From Sclerodactyla briareus (taxonomy: Eukaryota > Echinodermata > Holothuroidea > Dendrochirotida > Sclerodactylidae), in contig JAODTK010003577.1 in assembly GCA_026419785.1 (NCBI GenBank), forward strand, positions 1 through 64,000: a stretch of 64,000 nucleotides of DNA, read 5' to 3'. Below are positions 1 to 12,648 of this stretch, in pieces (the stretch's first letter is position 1; every line of letters begins with the position of its first letter). The position numbers were made by a program, and so were the translations under genes. Below the pieces are notes generated by a model that ran no database searches, was not told the origin of the DNA, and saw only the letters and a program-made list of their open reading frames with translations.

Positions 1-987
1 GCCGACCAGCTCTTTGTGAACAACATTATAGCTTTTGTAAGCGAAAAATAGTACAGTTCGACAGCTCTGTTACAACTAACGTAAAATAATAATATAAATA
101 TTTCTAATTACAACACAAGCTACTATGACCTTCGTACCAATACTTAGTTCACATATTTGACTCGCCTGCTTTGAGAGCACGCAGTTGAAGTGTGGAAAAC
201 TTATTAACAATTACCACCCAACAACAACGATTAATAGGACGCTACAGCGGGTAAAAACAAACTTACAACACGGGCGTAAAGGCGCAACTAATGTGCCGAT
301 CGTCTGTGAATTTTCTGCAATTGTTTTTTTGTTTTTTTTTTTTTTTGTTTTTTTGGTCGACGGACTGAATTAGTATACAGAAAAAAGGACTAATGAGACT
401 AAGATTTCTGATATTTAGATTTCGAGGAATTTGCTCATCATGCCAGCTTAGTGCTGAATAAATGATATTACGATAACCTAGAAAAACATCAAATGAATAC
501 AATAATAATAAAAAAAAACTGCGAAAATGCATTTCACTTTGGGCTACAAACAGCTTATCTAATAAGGCTAAAAAGAAGCAGGCAGCACACTAAGATCGAC
601 CAAGGCATCTTGTGAGAAGAGCTGTTATAATGTATGCAAAAAATTTCGCCGTACGCGTATTGCTTTTACGTTGGGTTGATTTTTTGGGCAAAATAATTCT
701 CGTCACCTCTATTGAAGGATTCCGTTCACCTATGCATGAACCATGAATTCAAACCACAGTATTCAGAGACAGATTCGTTCAAGTCTCTTTTAGTTCTACA
801 AAAATGAATCACCAAAAAAAGTATTCACCATTGCGTCCCTGGCCCTGGTCGGCATTAAGCCACTCGGAATTCACCCAGATGACCGGGCGCCAATTGCAGG
901 CACGGCCGTAGCTTAGCTAGAGGCGTCATAAGTGGGAAGCAGCGCACAGGGGTTGAAAAGTGGTGTGGGAGGGGGTATGAACCGGAC
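1..987. other. Unassigned A/T-rich sequence
   Basis: No gene or recognisable element was found. A T-rich run lies at about 324-354 and accounts for the short ORFs on both strands there. The stretch at about 840-960 contains GCGCCA-type motifs but no full copy of the core repeat. Confidence 0.6.
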
Positions 988-1026
988 CATCTATAATCGG
1001 AGCGCCACTACAGGTTAGCGCGGTGC
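988..1026 (+). repeat. Core-repeat copy 1 (palindromic GCGCCACC core)
   Basis: Reads ATCTATAATCGG then AGCGCCACTACAGG then TTAGCGCGGT. It matches the window-wide core (CTAAGCGGAGCGCCACCAT, then a GGTTGGCGC-like arm) in order and spacing, with mutations. Only the core is preserved; the flanks are not clearly shared with other copies. The family name is local. Confidence 0.55.
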
Positions 1027-1254
1027 CACCAAGAATTTTTGTTTTTGCTTTGACAACTCTCAAGCTGGTCTGCACCGTTCACGTTAGCTCTAACCTGCTG
1101 GACCAAACATTGGAATATGGACACCATATCTGAAATATTAATATAATAAGAATGCATTCTTATATGCCATAATAATTGAAAAAGTTCTCTATGCGCTTGC
1201 CAATACAATCCCTAATATATACAACGCTAATACAAGAGGAGACGGAAGACAAAA

Positions 1255-1885
1255 GTTAGTTGAGAAGCGATGGCGTATTTCAGCGAAGACTTGAAGTTTG
1301 GGGGTGTTAACTCACGGATGGATTGTGGAGCGAGTTCCACCCGAACAGGGGCAGCCACCTGGAAAGGCCCGGTCACCATAGTACTGTGTCGATTACCCTC
1401 ACTGTATGAAGTCGATGTGGACTGTGGCCGAAGGGTGCGTGCGGGTTGTAGGGCTTTATAATTGACAAATGTAGTAAGGATTGTGTTGTTGATGGCCTTG
1501 TATGTGGCAGCAGAATCTTGAAGATTATCCGTTTTTTGACGGGGTGCCAATGAAGGTGGTGTAAGACTGGAGATGATGATTCTTCCTGCGCGAGGGGACC
1601 CCACGGCAGATCATTCTGGCAGCAATATTGTGAACGCGCGAAGGGGTTAATCTCGTTAACAGGGGAGTGCCATAAAGTATGCTTGTTGTCAGTAGGAATC
1701 GAGTCTGCTGCTAACCAAAAGCGGGGCTCAGCGATTGGTAGCCAGATTCTTTTCGTGAGGAACTCTTGTATCTGTCCAATACATCTATTTGCACTCATGC
1801 TGACTTGCATACATTTTTGACGTGTTCCTTCATCGTAACAGGGCGATCCATAGTAAATATCCGATTCAACTAGATTATTCAACGA
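1255..1885 (-). pseudogene. Decayed non-LTR (LINE) reverse transcriptase, C-terminal part
   Basis: Read on the minus strand, two overlapping frames together give the end of a LINE reverse transcriptase of the CR1/L2/Jockey-like group. In order I see a frame containing VHNIAARMICRG, then LHWHPVKKRIIFKILL (around 1516-1562), then a shift into a frame ending FQVAAPVRVELAPQSIREL and NFKSSLK. In intact family members these are the conserved thumb/C-terminal motifs (N-AAR-I, LHWLPV--RI-FK, SFS-AAP-LWN-LP, FK--LK). At least two frame changes separate them and the polymerase active-site region is missing, so this is a dead 5'-truncated copy. The group assignment within LINEs is inference; the LINE identity is well supported. 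Confidence 0.85.
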
Positions 1886-2222
1886 TAACTTTACCAGTTC
1901 GAAGCCATTATCAGGGGATGGTGATCACGAATCAATAATTGATCGAGGATTCTACAAAACCAAGTTTGCAATTCGCCATATCCCCAACGTGCACCTCATC
2001 CATTCATGCCGCAACGCCAGTAATGATACTCCCTTGCTACTAACCCTATGCTCTTCTGTCTCCTGTCTCGTCTACCACCAACTCAATGTCTTTTTTGCCT
2101 TCTAATCTATGTTAAACACCTTAAATCGATCATTGACGGTGTTGTCCCCTGGTTGTGGGTTCCCTATGTATCACTTTTGTTTGCCGCTCCTTTCGAACCC
2201 ATCATCAGGGTGGATAGGACAA
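1886..2222. other. Unassigned
   Basis: No recognisable gene. Short overlapping plus-strand ORFs at 2048-2444 cross into the core repeat and the following G tract and are not convincing coding sequence. Confidence 0.5.
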
Positions 2223-2334
2223 TTACCATCTGAGCGAAGTGCCACCATAGGTTGCGCAACGCGTTCAAGAAAGGGCGGAAGCGTTTGGTTTGACCTGCAT
2301 GTACCAGCCTTGAAATATTGGGGGGGGGGGGGGG
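2223..2334 (+). repeat. Core-repeat copy 2 with downstream poly-G tract
   Basis: ACCATCTGAGCGAAGTGCCA, then CCATAGGTTGCGCAACGCG, matches the core family. A run of 15 G follows at 2320-2334, the same association of core and G tract seen in several other copies. Confidence 0.6.
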
Positions 2335-3630
2335 ACGTCAGGATGCCCTATGCAATTTTTTTTTTCAATGAGGCGAAATGTTTTGTGAAAAATGGGAACT
2401 CAGCCATCTCTAACCATATCATCTGGGTTAATATTCAAGAATAATAATGATACAAGAATCAAACCCTCAGTTTTGCAATGTCCACGCGTGCGCGTCATCC
2501 ATTACGCCCATTACCAATTAGTTTTCCTTAGCCATACTATTCTACTGACGGAGCTGAGGGGCCAACGGGGGCCACAGCCCCTCCCGAAGGTGGGCCAAAA
2601 ATGGGACCCGAGACCTTTTGAGCTGACCGCCAACCGGGATCAGTACTCAATCTGGAGAACATACATACCAAGTTGAGCTCCCTCCCATCCAGGTAGGATC
2701 GAGTTAATCCTGTTAACGAGCTAAAATAATGCAATTCGTTGCAATAAAATTATGCCTTCTAGCTGTCGTATACATCTCATGGTTCAAGCAATAGTCCGTT
2801 GGCGAGAACATACCCGTACTGATCGAGGGCGCGCCATAAAAAAGATCGATGTGAAAGCGCAAAATTGAGTCAACAGTCACGACGTCTTGAACGCACTACC
2901 AAGTTATCAGTTTTTCGCAATTTTCCACTTTCCTTTTCCAAAATTGACCCCGGTCCACACCGAAAACAATAGAGTTCCGGTACTCCCCATAATATAGGAA
3001 AGAAAGCCTTGTTTTGCCGAATTTCCACACAACCATATCAGATAAGGCATACTGGACTTTGTGTTTACAAGATTTTCAGACGTTTGACCTCTCTTGACCT
3101 CAGAATGACCTTTGACCTACCCCCAACAATAGGGATCCCAGCCAGTGGGGACGAGTTATCGTGTTAACACGGGTGGACGTCACAACCACACCCATTCATC
3201 TCACTGCAATAGATTCCTCTGACGTCTCAAGGATAAAAACGGGGTCGTAATCCATCCAAGTCGTCAGTGCGCGTGTTCCTTAATAAATAAATATTGACTG
3301 AATATTAAGTCCATGCAATGCGGTCAATTGAGGTCAAGCTAACCTGCTAATCAATCAATACCAAATGCAATTCTCGCGTCGTATACCTGTTGACATTTCG
3401 GTTGTTATCATCTTCATTACTCTACGCCGGGACCTAGCCTGAGGAAGTGTACAAACAACCAACCCAATGTTGTTTAATTGGGGACAACTTCTTCAACGTC
3501 GTTACCACCCCCCATGGACCAAGAGGCGAACAGTTCCTCAGAGAACTTCTCCCTTAAAGAACAGTTCCGAAATATATATCTCAATGTGGGAGGAATGTTG
3601 TACTGCCTCCAACCACGGAAATCTAGTGGA
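2335..3630. other. Unassigned, with a TGACCT-rich patch near 3.1 kb
   Basis: No gene was recognised. At about 2590-2640 there is a stretch (GGGCCAAAAATGGGACCCGAG, then GAGCTGACCGCC) that resembles 62575-62635. At about 3080-3122 there are four TGACCT half-sites, including TGACCTTTGACCT, which reads AGGTCAAAGGTCA on the minus strand. These look like remnants of diverged dispersed repeats. Confidence 0.45.
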
Positions 3631-3631
3631 C

Positions 3632-3735
3632 GGGGGGGGGGGGGGGAGGCGGGGGGGGGGTCTGACGACAGAAAAGTTTTCTTGCAGGCTATAGTCCGCG
3701 CCACCCTGTGATGCTCCGCTTAGATAGTATTCGTT
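3632..3735 (-). repeat. Core-repeat copy 3 (minus) with two poly-G tracts
   Basis: On the minus strand 3735-3690 reads ACTATCTAAGCGGAGCATCA followed by CAGGGTGGCGCGG. On the plus strand beside it lie G runs of 15 (3632-3646) and 10 (3651-3660). The four overlapping ORFs over 3467-3765 are products of this low-complexity block and not genes. Confidence 0.65.
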
Positions 3736-4249
3736 TTTATCATCCAGACAAATCGCTCTCTGCATTAGTTCTTAGTTGATGAATGAACGATCATGAAAAA
3801 AATTCTTTATCGAACGAATATCGATAAAATAGGCAGAAGCATACGATATTCAGTACACGAGAACACTCACAAAGGCTGGAAATGGCCATTTCTGCGAAAT
3901 GGATTAGTTAAAAAAAAATTGTTTATAAATATTTGATAGCTCAAAAACAGGAGGTTAAATCATCTCAGACTGCTTTGATGTGGATTGGAACAGCGTTTAT
4001 GTTAAGGGTGTGCACAAACCCAGCTCATTAATATCCATGATGGTGGAATGTTCGTACTTTCTAAATTTGGCTCGTGAACTCGTGAAGGTGGACGACTAAT
4101 TGGGTGAGTGGTTGACGACCGATGGTGAGTAGGTCTCTATTGTGGGGTTTGTAGTGCCTTTCTCATTAATATTCATATTGAGTGGGTTTGTCTTATGAAA
4201 AATTTGTACGATTTTGCTCAAAATTGCTTTTGGGTGGATTCGCAACCTG
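3736..4249. other. Unassigned
   Basis: I see nothing recognisable here. Confidence 0.5.
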
Positions 4250-4470
4250 TCAACCCACCAACACCCCACCCACCCACACACCCACACACCCCACACCCAC
4301 CACAAAAAAACAAAGTACACACACACACACACACACAAACACACCACGCACACGCATATACAACACATCTACATCATACATACATACGACATACATCACA
4401 TACATAACATACATACATACAGACATACATACATACATACATAACATACTAAATACATACATCATAAATA
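4250..4470 (+). repeat. Compound microsatellite (CCCACA / CA / CATA)
   Basis: A CCCACA-rich segment (about 4250-4305), a CA run (about 4316-4340) and imperfect CATA repeats (about 4375-4460) follow one another. The His/Thr-rich and Val/Cys-rich ORFs on both strands here are artefacts of the repeat. Confidence 0.95.
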
Positions 4471-4767
4471 CGCTTCGGGTCCTTCCGCAAACTTTATTCA
4501 GATTGAGGCACAGCCACCTGGATGCCTACCGTGAATTGGCAACCCTGTGTGATAGCAATTCTGGAAACATGTCAAAATTAATAATTCTTTCTACAACGCG
4601 TGGGTAGGGGTACTACATTGCCACATTTATTCCCCCACCTCAGAAAAACCTTTCTACACCGCTGCTGCCAGATGCCGACAAGGAAAGAACACGCTTGATC
4701 ACTCATAAGCACGCCAAGCTGAGAACATGGCAGAATGGCCCCATAAAATGTTTAAAATTACTTACTC

Positions 4768-4809
4768 CTCCCCCCTCCCCCCCCCCCCCCAAAAAAAAAA
4801 AAAAAAAAA
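4768..4809 (+). repeat. Poly-C followed by poly-A
   Basis: A C-rich run interrupted by T (about 4768-4790) passes directly into about 19 A (4791-4809). It could be a decayed retroposon tail or simple-sequence expansion; nothing flanking decides it. Confidence 0.8.
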
Positions 4810-5959
4810 CGCTAATGGGTACAATTTTCATCAGTTGCCCCAAAAAAAAAATCTAATTAGGCTAGTTAAATACAAGTAGATTTTTTCCCAATAGGTCAAA
4901 TGACCTTTGAGATCGGCTAAAACTTTCGCGGCCCCGAAAGAAAAAAATGCAAGGAGTCCCCTACGCCTATGCATACTCCAGACGTGTTGCAATGACATAT
5001 CAGACTTTATTCTAAAACATGGAATCAAAGGGCGGCTTACTGATATCGCAGGGATTATCGCAAATACTTCCACCCCTCACCCACACAATGAGTAAGTCTA
5101 AGACTTGGTAAACTGCCATAGCCGTAGCGATCAAGTTTGCCTTGATTGTTCATCCATAACTATTCTGAACTTAATGTATAAGTTCCTATTTTCATGGGAA
5201 GCTTCAAAAGAGGCACAGTCATCTCATAACCCCCTGGCAAATAATGGACGACGCCATTTACACGATGCCCACGAAAGCAAATCGTCGACTGGATGTGATC
5301 ATACTTGCATTGCAGTGACATATTATAGTCACGATATGCCGTATCGGCGACAGAGTATCAGTATCTCCTGGACCCGGTCTTTTCTTTTACATTTTGAGCG
5401 TATCTACAACATGGAAAAGCGCTATAGAGCACCCGGATATTCATTTTTCTTACGGATTTTGGTCGCTATGGCAGTCTTGTGACCACCCCGCAACCCTTTT
5501 ATTCGTATCAGTCACGAAAATGCTCATAATTGCAACTTTGATGTATGTATGTAGTTAGGGTATTTAGATTTTTTTTTTTGAAAACAAACCATCAGCAAAT
5601 AGGTATAATTATCTCCAGTTGGTTCTATCCAAACATTTGGAAGAAATTCAGAACTCAAAATGGGTCCAAAAGGCGGTCGCGCTGAAAATGGGATATCTTC
5701 AAACAATCGACACATTAACGAGAAGTAACAACTTACATTTTTTCCCCCGTGTACTTATGCGAAAGTCTGGTCTAGGGTCATGTGGACTCTTTCAGGAGCA
5801 CATTTTTATCACGATGAAAACCATTTGGCGCGCAATTTGAATGCTAAAATGGCCGCCAAAAAAAACGAAAAAACTATGAATGGAACGCAGTAGTTTTAGA
5901 AAACATTATTATCTATTGCAGAGAATTGTTACAGAGTTTTAAAATAATTTGACGGGGCG
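4810..5959. other. Unassigned; one 125-residue ORF without similarity
   Basis: The only longer frame is 5105-5482 (+, 125 codons). I recognise no domain in it, and nothing around it (splice sites, promoter) supports translation. Treat as noncoding unless transcript data say otherwise. Confidence 0.4.
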
Positions 5960-6990
5960 TAATTTAGGGGCGTATGCAGGGAAGGGTCGGGGGCGCGGAA
6001 TTGACCCCCTCCGGGACCTGAGAGAGACCGTTTATATTCACACTATCGTTGAAAACGAAGGCCTGCTGTCGTAGAATGAACTGAAAAAACAAAAATAGGT
6101 CGATGAACTCTAACTGGAATATGTTGGATCTGAATGTGAGGGTTGATGTGCTTCTAAAAAACAACCTCTCATTCTGCATGGTACTGATATGATAGCAGTG
6201 GCAAACGATATCTATCCTCTTGCGGATTATTGTGCAGAAAGATTGGAGTACTGTAGTTAACCCCTACTCCCACCCCACTCTCTCCGATATAGGCACCTTA
6301 ATGCACGATAAGGGGTGTCGATCCGTATCGAAAAATGGGAGGACGAACGTGGACTGCAATTGGCTATAAGCGGAGCGCCACCATCAATGTAGCGTTTCGT
6401 AACGCGAAAATTTTAGCTTTCTATACCTCTAGATCGCCAGGAAAGGCACTTGCAGGGCATAAGTGCGAACATCGTTCGGCAGATGTACGCGGCTAATCAT
6501 AGCAAAACACAGCATCTACGGCCTATATTTGTTATTTTGTGTGGGTGGAAAAATATGTCGCAAGTGATTACAAACCAAATATCAAGAATTCACTGGAAAG
6601 CTTACAATTTACTGGAACAGGTGGAGCTTAGCTAAGAAAATTCCCTTCGATTGAGCCGTTAATATCTGATTGGCAATGTGACTGTTGTGACAATATTGAA
6701 GTAATGTCACCCCGAGTGAAATGTGGGAGATATTTTGCCTGGTATTTTGCGGGTTGGCGGATTCGTTGGGAGAGTTCGAGAGAAATAGGTCACTCAGATC
6801 GCAGGAAATTGTACTTCCGGTACACGAAAGTTGAATACAGTGGGCGGCGCTAGTGCTAGTACTAGTGCTAATGCTCCATTGGAGCGTCGAGTTACTATTG
6901 AGCGGAGAGCCAGCATCAGTCCGCGCGTTTACGAGTAGCTGCGCACGCGGAAATTTTGGGAAGGACTGAACACGGTGTTTTCCGAGTGCC
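5960..6990 (+). mobile_element. Long copy of the core-repeat family, copy A
   Basis: About 1 kb that aligns by eye, in the same order and strand, with 20300-21500. Shared landmarks are: a GGGGCGTATGC opening (5968); ATATGTTGGATCTGAATGTG (about 6119); GGCACCTTAATGCACGATA (about 6293); the core AAGCGGAGCGCCACCATC (6368); CTCTAGATCGCC followed by CACTTGC (about 6429); ACACAGCATCTACGGCC (about 6507); and CGCAGGAAATTGTACTTCCG (about 6799). A second core-like motif follows at 6891-6930. No transposase or RT frame is visible. It is presumably a nonautonomous element or a satellite-like dispersed repeat; the ends are approximate. Confidence 0.7.
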
Positions 6991-8290
6991 ATGACGTACA
7001 GACAACGAAATTAGCCCGCCATATATTTTGCCATCTCTTCTGATGGCTGCTGAGGATCGTTAGTGGACCCGATCATCTGCGTGACCGAGAAAGCTAGCCG
7101 ACTACACACTGTAGAATATCTAGAACAGCAATTTTTTATTGGTACTAATGAATGAAAATTAGAGAATTGACGAATCACAGAAGAGCTTAGTCATTCTGGA
7201 GACGAATCAAGAAATGAATATCCAAGGTCGCGGCGCACAGCGCACTATATTCCCCCTACCACTGACCACATTTTCTTCGCTTCAGAAAGGGAGAAATTCT
7301 CAAGGTGCAGTAAAATACCTTCGTTTTCCTTATTTTAAAATATGATCATTGGTGAGAATAAGCCCAGTGTACAAAGGACCATGTTCTTGCTTCAATTTTT
7401 TTTTTTGTGGGTGATTATTGTAAGGTATCTTTCAGCAGTTTCTCTAATATTTATTCATCCGTTTGGGCTTTCATATACGTGATCGCCAGTCTTACGTTGA
7501 ACAGACCAGTAGTACGGATTGCGCTTACATTATGACATAGTGGTATATTGTACGGTAGCGCCCTCCTAGTACCGTCGTCGACACACGTAGACCTAGCCTA
7601 GCTGGGTACAGTGCATATACACAGCGCCGATTGTGAATTAGGAATAGGATATGAAAACGTTGACGCCTAGTTTTGTAGCCTATTTAGGTCATAATCACAG
7701 ACATGCCGTCCTATATTTGTTATTTCCTATGCCATTTGTTTGACAACAATGGTTGGATTCTGAATATGAAAATAATGAGGGAATTATGATTGGCCTCAGC
7801 ATGCAAATTTCTGTAAAACCAATTCACAATTAAGGCCTAGGAGGCCTAGCTATTTTAATGTTTATGTAATTGATGTCTAACTAGGTTGTTTGACCCATGC
7901 TACCTTTACAGTATGTTACTAGCCTACATCCTCTTGGCCTCGGTGTTTTTCCTCCTTCCTAGCATCGTGCCGTCCATTCGCTTTATCACTTAAATTTGGC
8001 AGAACAATTTAAATCAATGAATTTCCCCCTGTCCTGTTTGAGGCCTCTAGGTAAAATTGCCCAGTATCCGACCCTTTACGGAAAAATTGCTCCCATTTCT
8101 CAAGCTTGGTTAAAATGACCCACAGTCAGGTGACTTAAAAACCACTGAGTAGACAACTGATCTCCTAGGAAATATGATATTTGGCAGCTTCTTCCAGGGC
8201 AGAATAACAACGTTGAAACCAAGGTGTTGCTACCCAGTATTCAACCTAGTTGGCCTTATTCAACCAGTAGGGGCTATCCAGGGAATAAAT
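6991..8290. other. Unassigned
   Basis: No ORF longer than 60 codons and no recognised repeat in this stretch. It is AT-rich and of ordinary complexity. Confidence 0.5.
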
Positions 8291-8420
8291 TTAGCAGTAG
8301 TCCGGTGTCCGAGATGCCCAAAATTCCATAACCGAACTTACTAATATAGTGTGCATGTAGCCCGTATTTAAGTGATTTCCTGAATGCGGACACAGAATTT
8401 GTGTTGTCGGACTGCTATCT
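8291..8420. repeat. Imperfect inverted repeat (possible small foldback element)
   Basis: TTAGCAGTAGTCCGGTGTCC at 8291-8310 is answered by CGGACTGCTA at 8408-8417, with a second GCGGACAC/GTGTCCGA match inside. The total span is about 130 bp. The arms are short and imperfect, so this is weak evidence for a MITE. Confidence 0.35.
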
Positions 8421-10239
8421 GCCCAGTGCCCCCAAACTGTTTGCATCTAAAAATAAAAGCTAAATAATCTGTTTTTGCTTTCAAGTATTAGGAAATTTTC
8501 TACACTAATATCAGATATATCTATTTTTCAAAAAGTGATGTTTTCCAAGAGTGACAATGCGAAATCCATCGTAGTTTGATTTCGTCAGTTTGGGGTCAAT
8601 AATGCAAATTTGATAATAATTAATTTAAATTTTCGCAATATTTTTGTCCAAATATTTTTTTTTCAACCATGGGTCATGACCGCTTATAAATATGCTTTTG
8701 TTCATAGAAAGCTCTCACACGCATTTAGAATTAATCCCAGCAACTTTCGTAACTCCCTTAACCCCCCCCCCCCCCCCCCCCCCCCAATCAATAAATTGAC
8801 TATGACAATATTGAAGCAACTTACAGTAGATGCATGCAGTAAGCGTAATCTTTATAAAATCCTGAATATTTTTTTAATTATTTATAATTGGCAATGTTCA
8901 CCAACACGAAGAGAACATGGGCACCACCCTCCCTCCAAAATTATGTCTTTTGCATAAGTGCTTTTCACATCGAGTTGCATTCAAGGCAAGGTTGAGGCAA
9001 AGTAGGTATACAGTATATATCGCTGATAATATGGAGGCTATTTTCAATGAAACCTAAAGAAGTACCAATAATCATCCCAGATGACTGCAAATTAACCTAA
9101 ATATCCTCTCCATACTCACATAAATAATTCTCTTTATGGCTGTGGTAAATAATGAACACTCAGGGTATAAAAAAGATGTCTTTTTTTACCACCCAAACCA
9201 TGTTTCCTCCTGTGGGTAAAAACTGGACACGCCTTTTCCTGGGAGTTCAATAGGGAGGGTACTTTTCAATCAACCCCAGTATTATCATAAGGGACACCTT
9301 AGACAGGGTTAACAGTATGAAACTAACTGACCAATGACTGGATAGGTTCTGGATGAGTCAAACCTTCGGGTGAATGACGTAAGTTCATCCGGCCATTTTT
9401 CTGCGTCATTGCTTCAAAATGCAGTATTCCTTATTAGAGCAACCACCAGTATTTAAAACATGTCACCTTACACATATAGATGCTGGAATACATGCCCACT
9501 GAACAACAATCTGAAATCAACTCATCACCTGACCTGTAAAGGGGGCGTCCTCTTTTTACCCAAACTACCCCCCGTCTTTTTTTTTACCACCCCACTTTCC
9601 TATAAAAGTCGTAACAAGACAACTAAGCATACAGTGTAGGGTTCAGTTGAGTTCGTCTACTGACTTTCGGTTTTTTCCTGCCTACTTTGGATTTACGTTT
9701 ACTATTTTTTCAGCAAGGCTTTGCTATTGAATTCATGAAGAGTTAGATTCAGTCTGATGTTCTATTTCTATGTTTAATTAGATTCCTACCAACCTGGTAT
9801 ATGAAAAGCAATATTTCCAGCATTCTTTCCTTTATCAACAGCACTTGCCATTAATCCAATGTGCTAATCTTTTTCATGTTTTCATGAACATTGCATTGTG
9901 GGTGAAAAAATACAACATAAGTGTTCCTTGTGTACATCTAGGTGACTGAAGTTTGCAAGATTAACTTTATGATGCATGTTTGTTAAATGTGCAGTTGAGC
10001 ATGAAGAATGCAACCTATTTAACGCATTCAATAGCTAATTTAAATAGTGCTGACCTATTGCATAGGCCGCGTAGCCAACGTGCTCTAAGTATCCGACGAG
10101 TGCTATTCTCTTATCCGCAGTAGGTAGCACCACTAATTTATTAATATGCCATATTTGAGTTGTAGGTGTCAGGGTGGGGGTTCTGATACAATAGTCCAAT
10201 GTTTTTCCATATGCTCTTTCTAGGACCCAGTGTAAAATC
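8421..10239. other. Unassigned low-repeat stretch with a 24-C run
   Basis: C run at 8762-8785. At 9178-9235 and 9538-9600 two related patches occur: TCTTTTTTTACCACCC occurs in direct order in both, and GGGTAAAAACTGGACACGCC (about 9217) has an inverted counterpart at about 9540 (GGGGGCGTCCTCTTTTTACC). No gene recognised. Confidence 0.45.
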
Positions 10240-10507
10240 CTAACTCAGCAAATGGTTTATTGATGAGTGGAGTCTGGTACGGCTTTTTGACCAGAGATGT
10301 AAATTCATTTTTGAAAATCTGGAACCACGCTTGTGGTTCATTTCTCAGAACCATACTCCATGTAGCTGTAATCGAAGGTGGCTGCTGTCTCTCACTATAA
10401 ACAAGGTCCTGAGGCTTCTCGGATACTTTCTTGAAGATGGCCCGTTGGACATCATTCCGGAGGAAAAGGGCCATGACAGAGAGTAATCCCACGTGAGTAA
10501 TCTGTCA
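10240..10507 (-). other. Candidate coding exon, product unknown
   Basis: A minus-strand frame of about 90 codons is open from a CAG at 10508-10510 (read on the minus strand as TATTGACAG before ATTACTCACG) to a stop at about 10220. The inferred peptide is amphipathic (GLLSVMALFLRNDVQRAIF, then WSMVLRNEPQAWFQIF), which would fit an alpha-helical repeat protein. There is no clear splice donor at the 3' end and the polypyrimidine tract at the acceptor is poor. I do not recognise the family. It could be chance. Confidence 0.2.
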
Positions 10508-11994
10508 ATAGGCCTGTTCATCATTAACTATATACACTGCACAGTTCATTATAACATGTCTTACGAAATTTATGGTAAGGGTCGACGGTTGTGTGAACGG
10601 GGTGGGGGGGGGGGGGGGGTCTTGGAGACGTGTGAACCTGAGAATACAAGTACATTTTTTGTTAATACTGAGCTCAAAATCTTCCACACAGATCGCCGGG
10701 CTCTGAGGTCGCCAATATGTTTACAATTACATCTGCCTATTCGATATTTTATTCGATATTTGTAAGTACACATGCTCACCATAATCATCTTGGGGTACAA
10801 CAAGATTCTTCTCCCTGCTCTGTTCTTATGGCATTTTTTAAAACGGTCACCACTCTTTGAGAACAACCATGCATTCCATCTTTTTTAATGTTATTGTGTG
10901 TAAGTATGAGGTAGGGGAATCATGGAGTCCTCATAGTTTCATGTTGTGTTAAGAATGTTGTAGTATTCATTAGGCAGTTTCAAAAGATTGTTTTTCACAC
11001 TGTCTGGCAAATGTCAAAATCCGTGTCCCCTTTAACCTTTACACAATAGCAATATGTCCTTGTTCACATATGAAACCCTCAAATTGAATTAACTCAACAA
11101 GAAACAAAAATATTCGTATTCTTGACTTGAAACTATGTCAAGGTAAGTAATTACATGTTTAATTTTGGTGTCACCTTCAACATTTGGATCTCCTACTTTC
11201 CAATTTTCAGAATGCTGGAATGGTTTTCGATCTTTTGTTTGTCTAAAATAGCACTATTCCTCAGAAGAGATGTTCTTACCAATATTTCCCAGTACGAAGA
11301 CTTTGAAATTCCAATTTTGAAAACTGATTCCAGTGGTGAAATGTTCCTGTCATAGGTTGGCCCTCAATTCATAGGAATGGCACCATAGAAGTCAGGAACA
11401 TCAATTCTATGTGTCGGTAGTTGCCTAGCAAAGTCCTGCCAAATGGCAATAATATACCATTGCCCTCCATGCAGTTTGTTGGGTGGCAAGGTCGTTCACC
11501 TCTGTTCCTCTCCCCCACCATCGTTGTTTTTCCGCTATGCGTGTATGATGCACTTTGACGCACGGAACTTCAGAGCACGAAGTTTAAAAAGAGGGTTTCG
11601 TACGCAAATATCAGTTGTACACTTAGGAATTCAGTTACCAGATTTTCAAAATGGACAAAATTGTCAATTTTTGGAGATCACTGCAAAATGTTCCAGAGTC
11701 ATCACTACTCACTGCTCCCGTGTCCTCTACTTGGCTGACCAATTACCCCATCCGTATGTGTCATTTTTTTGGGCAAAAGACGTTTTGTGGACATAGGACC
11801 AAAGTGGAATTGGAACCACCGCCAGGCTCAAGAAACTAAAACTCATCGATATTGCTTCCGGCTGGTGAAGAGCTTTCCAACCATGTTGAACCTGTCCATC
11901 AGGAGTCCTCTGGTTTTCTTAGGATGTGGGTGGCTATCAGGAAATCTCTGGCTCAAATAGGGGTAAAGTTAAATAAATAGAAGTTAAGAGCACT
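10508..11994. other. Unassigned low-repeat stretch
   Basis: G run at 10604-10619. Short ORFs at 11155-11355 (+), 11369-11563 (-) and 11443-11796 (+) show no recognisable domain. Possible intronic sequence if a gene occupies 8.6-15.3 kb; nothing proves it. Confidence 0.35.
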
Positions 11995-12648
11995 GTGGTC
12001 TTGCACCTAGCCAGTGCTATTCCACATGCCATAACGGGCCAAAACTGTTGCACGGTGGGTATATCAGAAGAACTAATTTCCATGTTAACATATCGTTGTT
12101 ATATGGACCCTATCAATACAATTGCGCTGTTGCTCCTCGCTAGTTTCTACCTAAGAAGACAACGGCTCTTTGATATGATATTAATGTTTTTCACTCACTC
12201 ATGGAAGCGGATGCCGGGGGCATCTAGCCTACATACAAGAGCCCTTCCATCAACCCCCCCCTTTTCAAACCAATTTTCAAAGGGGCCTATTTGGAGTGAA
12301 CCAAATACATTTCCCTGGCCAAGCAGCCAATGTGAACTGCAAGAATCTGAGAGAAAATATGTGTGTCTAGTCTCCATGTTTACATCATTTCCTCAAAATG
12401 TTGGGGGGGGGGATTTTTTCCAGTGGGAAATTTCATATCTTGATGGTTGGAAAATTCATCATCAGCGATCTTTTATTTTTTTCATGATTAAGGATACTCA
12501 AGCTTCCGAACATTGCCAAATTTTTCAACGATTGGAAGGGTGTGCACTGACCTCCATCCTGGCCACCAATTTCTCCCCCCCCCCCCCCCCCCCCGCTTTG
12601 AATGATCCTTTGCAAACAGTTTCTACACGTTTCCAGTGGTGCCTGTAG
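11995..12648 (+). other. Longest ORF in the window (217 codons), coding status unresolved
   Basis: Open from an ATG at 11995 to a stop at 12648. The first 70 residues contain a hydrophobic stretch (NTIALLLLASFYLRRQRLF). Residues near the end are encoded by the C run at 12575-12594 and give a run of prolines, and an internal GGG run makes a glycine patch. No domain is recognised. Its length is somewhat more than chance would usually give, but the homopolymer content and the lack of any recognisable motif argue against a real gene. Confidence 0.15.

Noticed and set aside
1270..1461. Plus-strand 63-codon ORF
   Set aside because: It is the antisense shadow of the minus-strand LINE remnant, whose motifs are recognisable.
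4096..4607. Overlapping His/Thr-rich and Cys/Val-rich ORFs
   Set aside because: Translations of the CA/CATA microsatellite in several frames.
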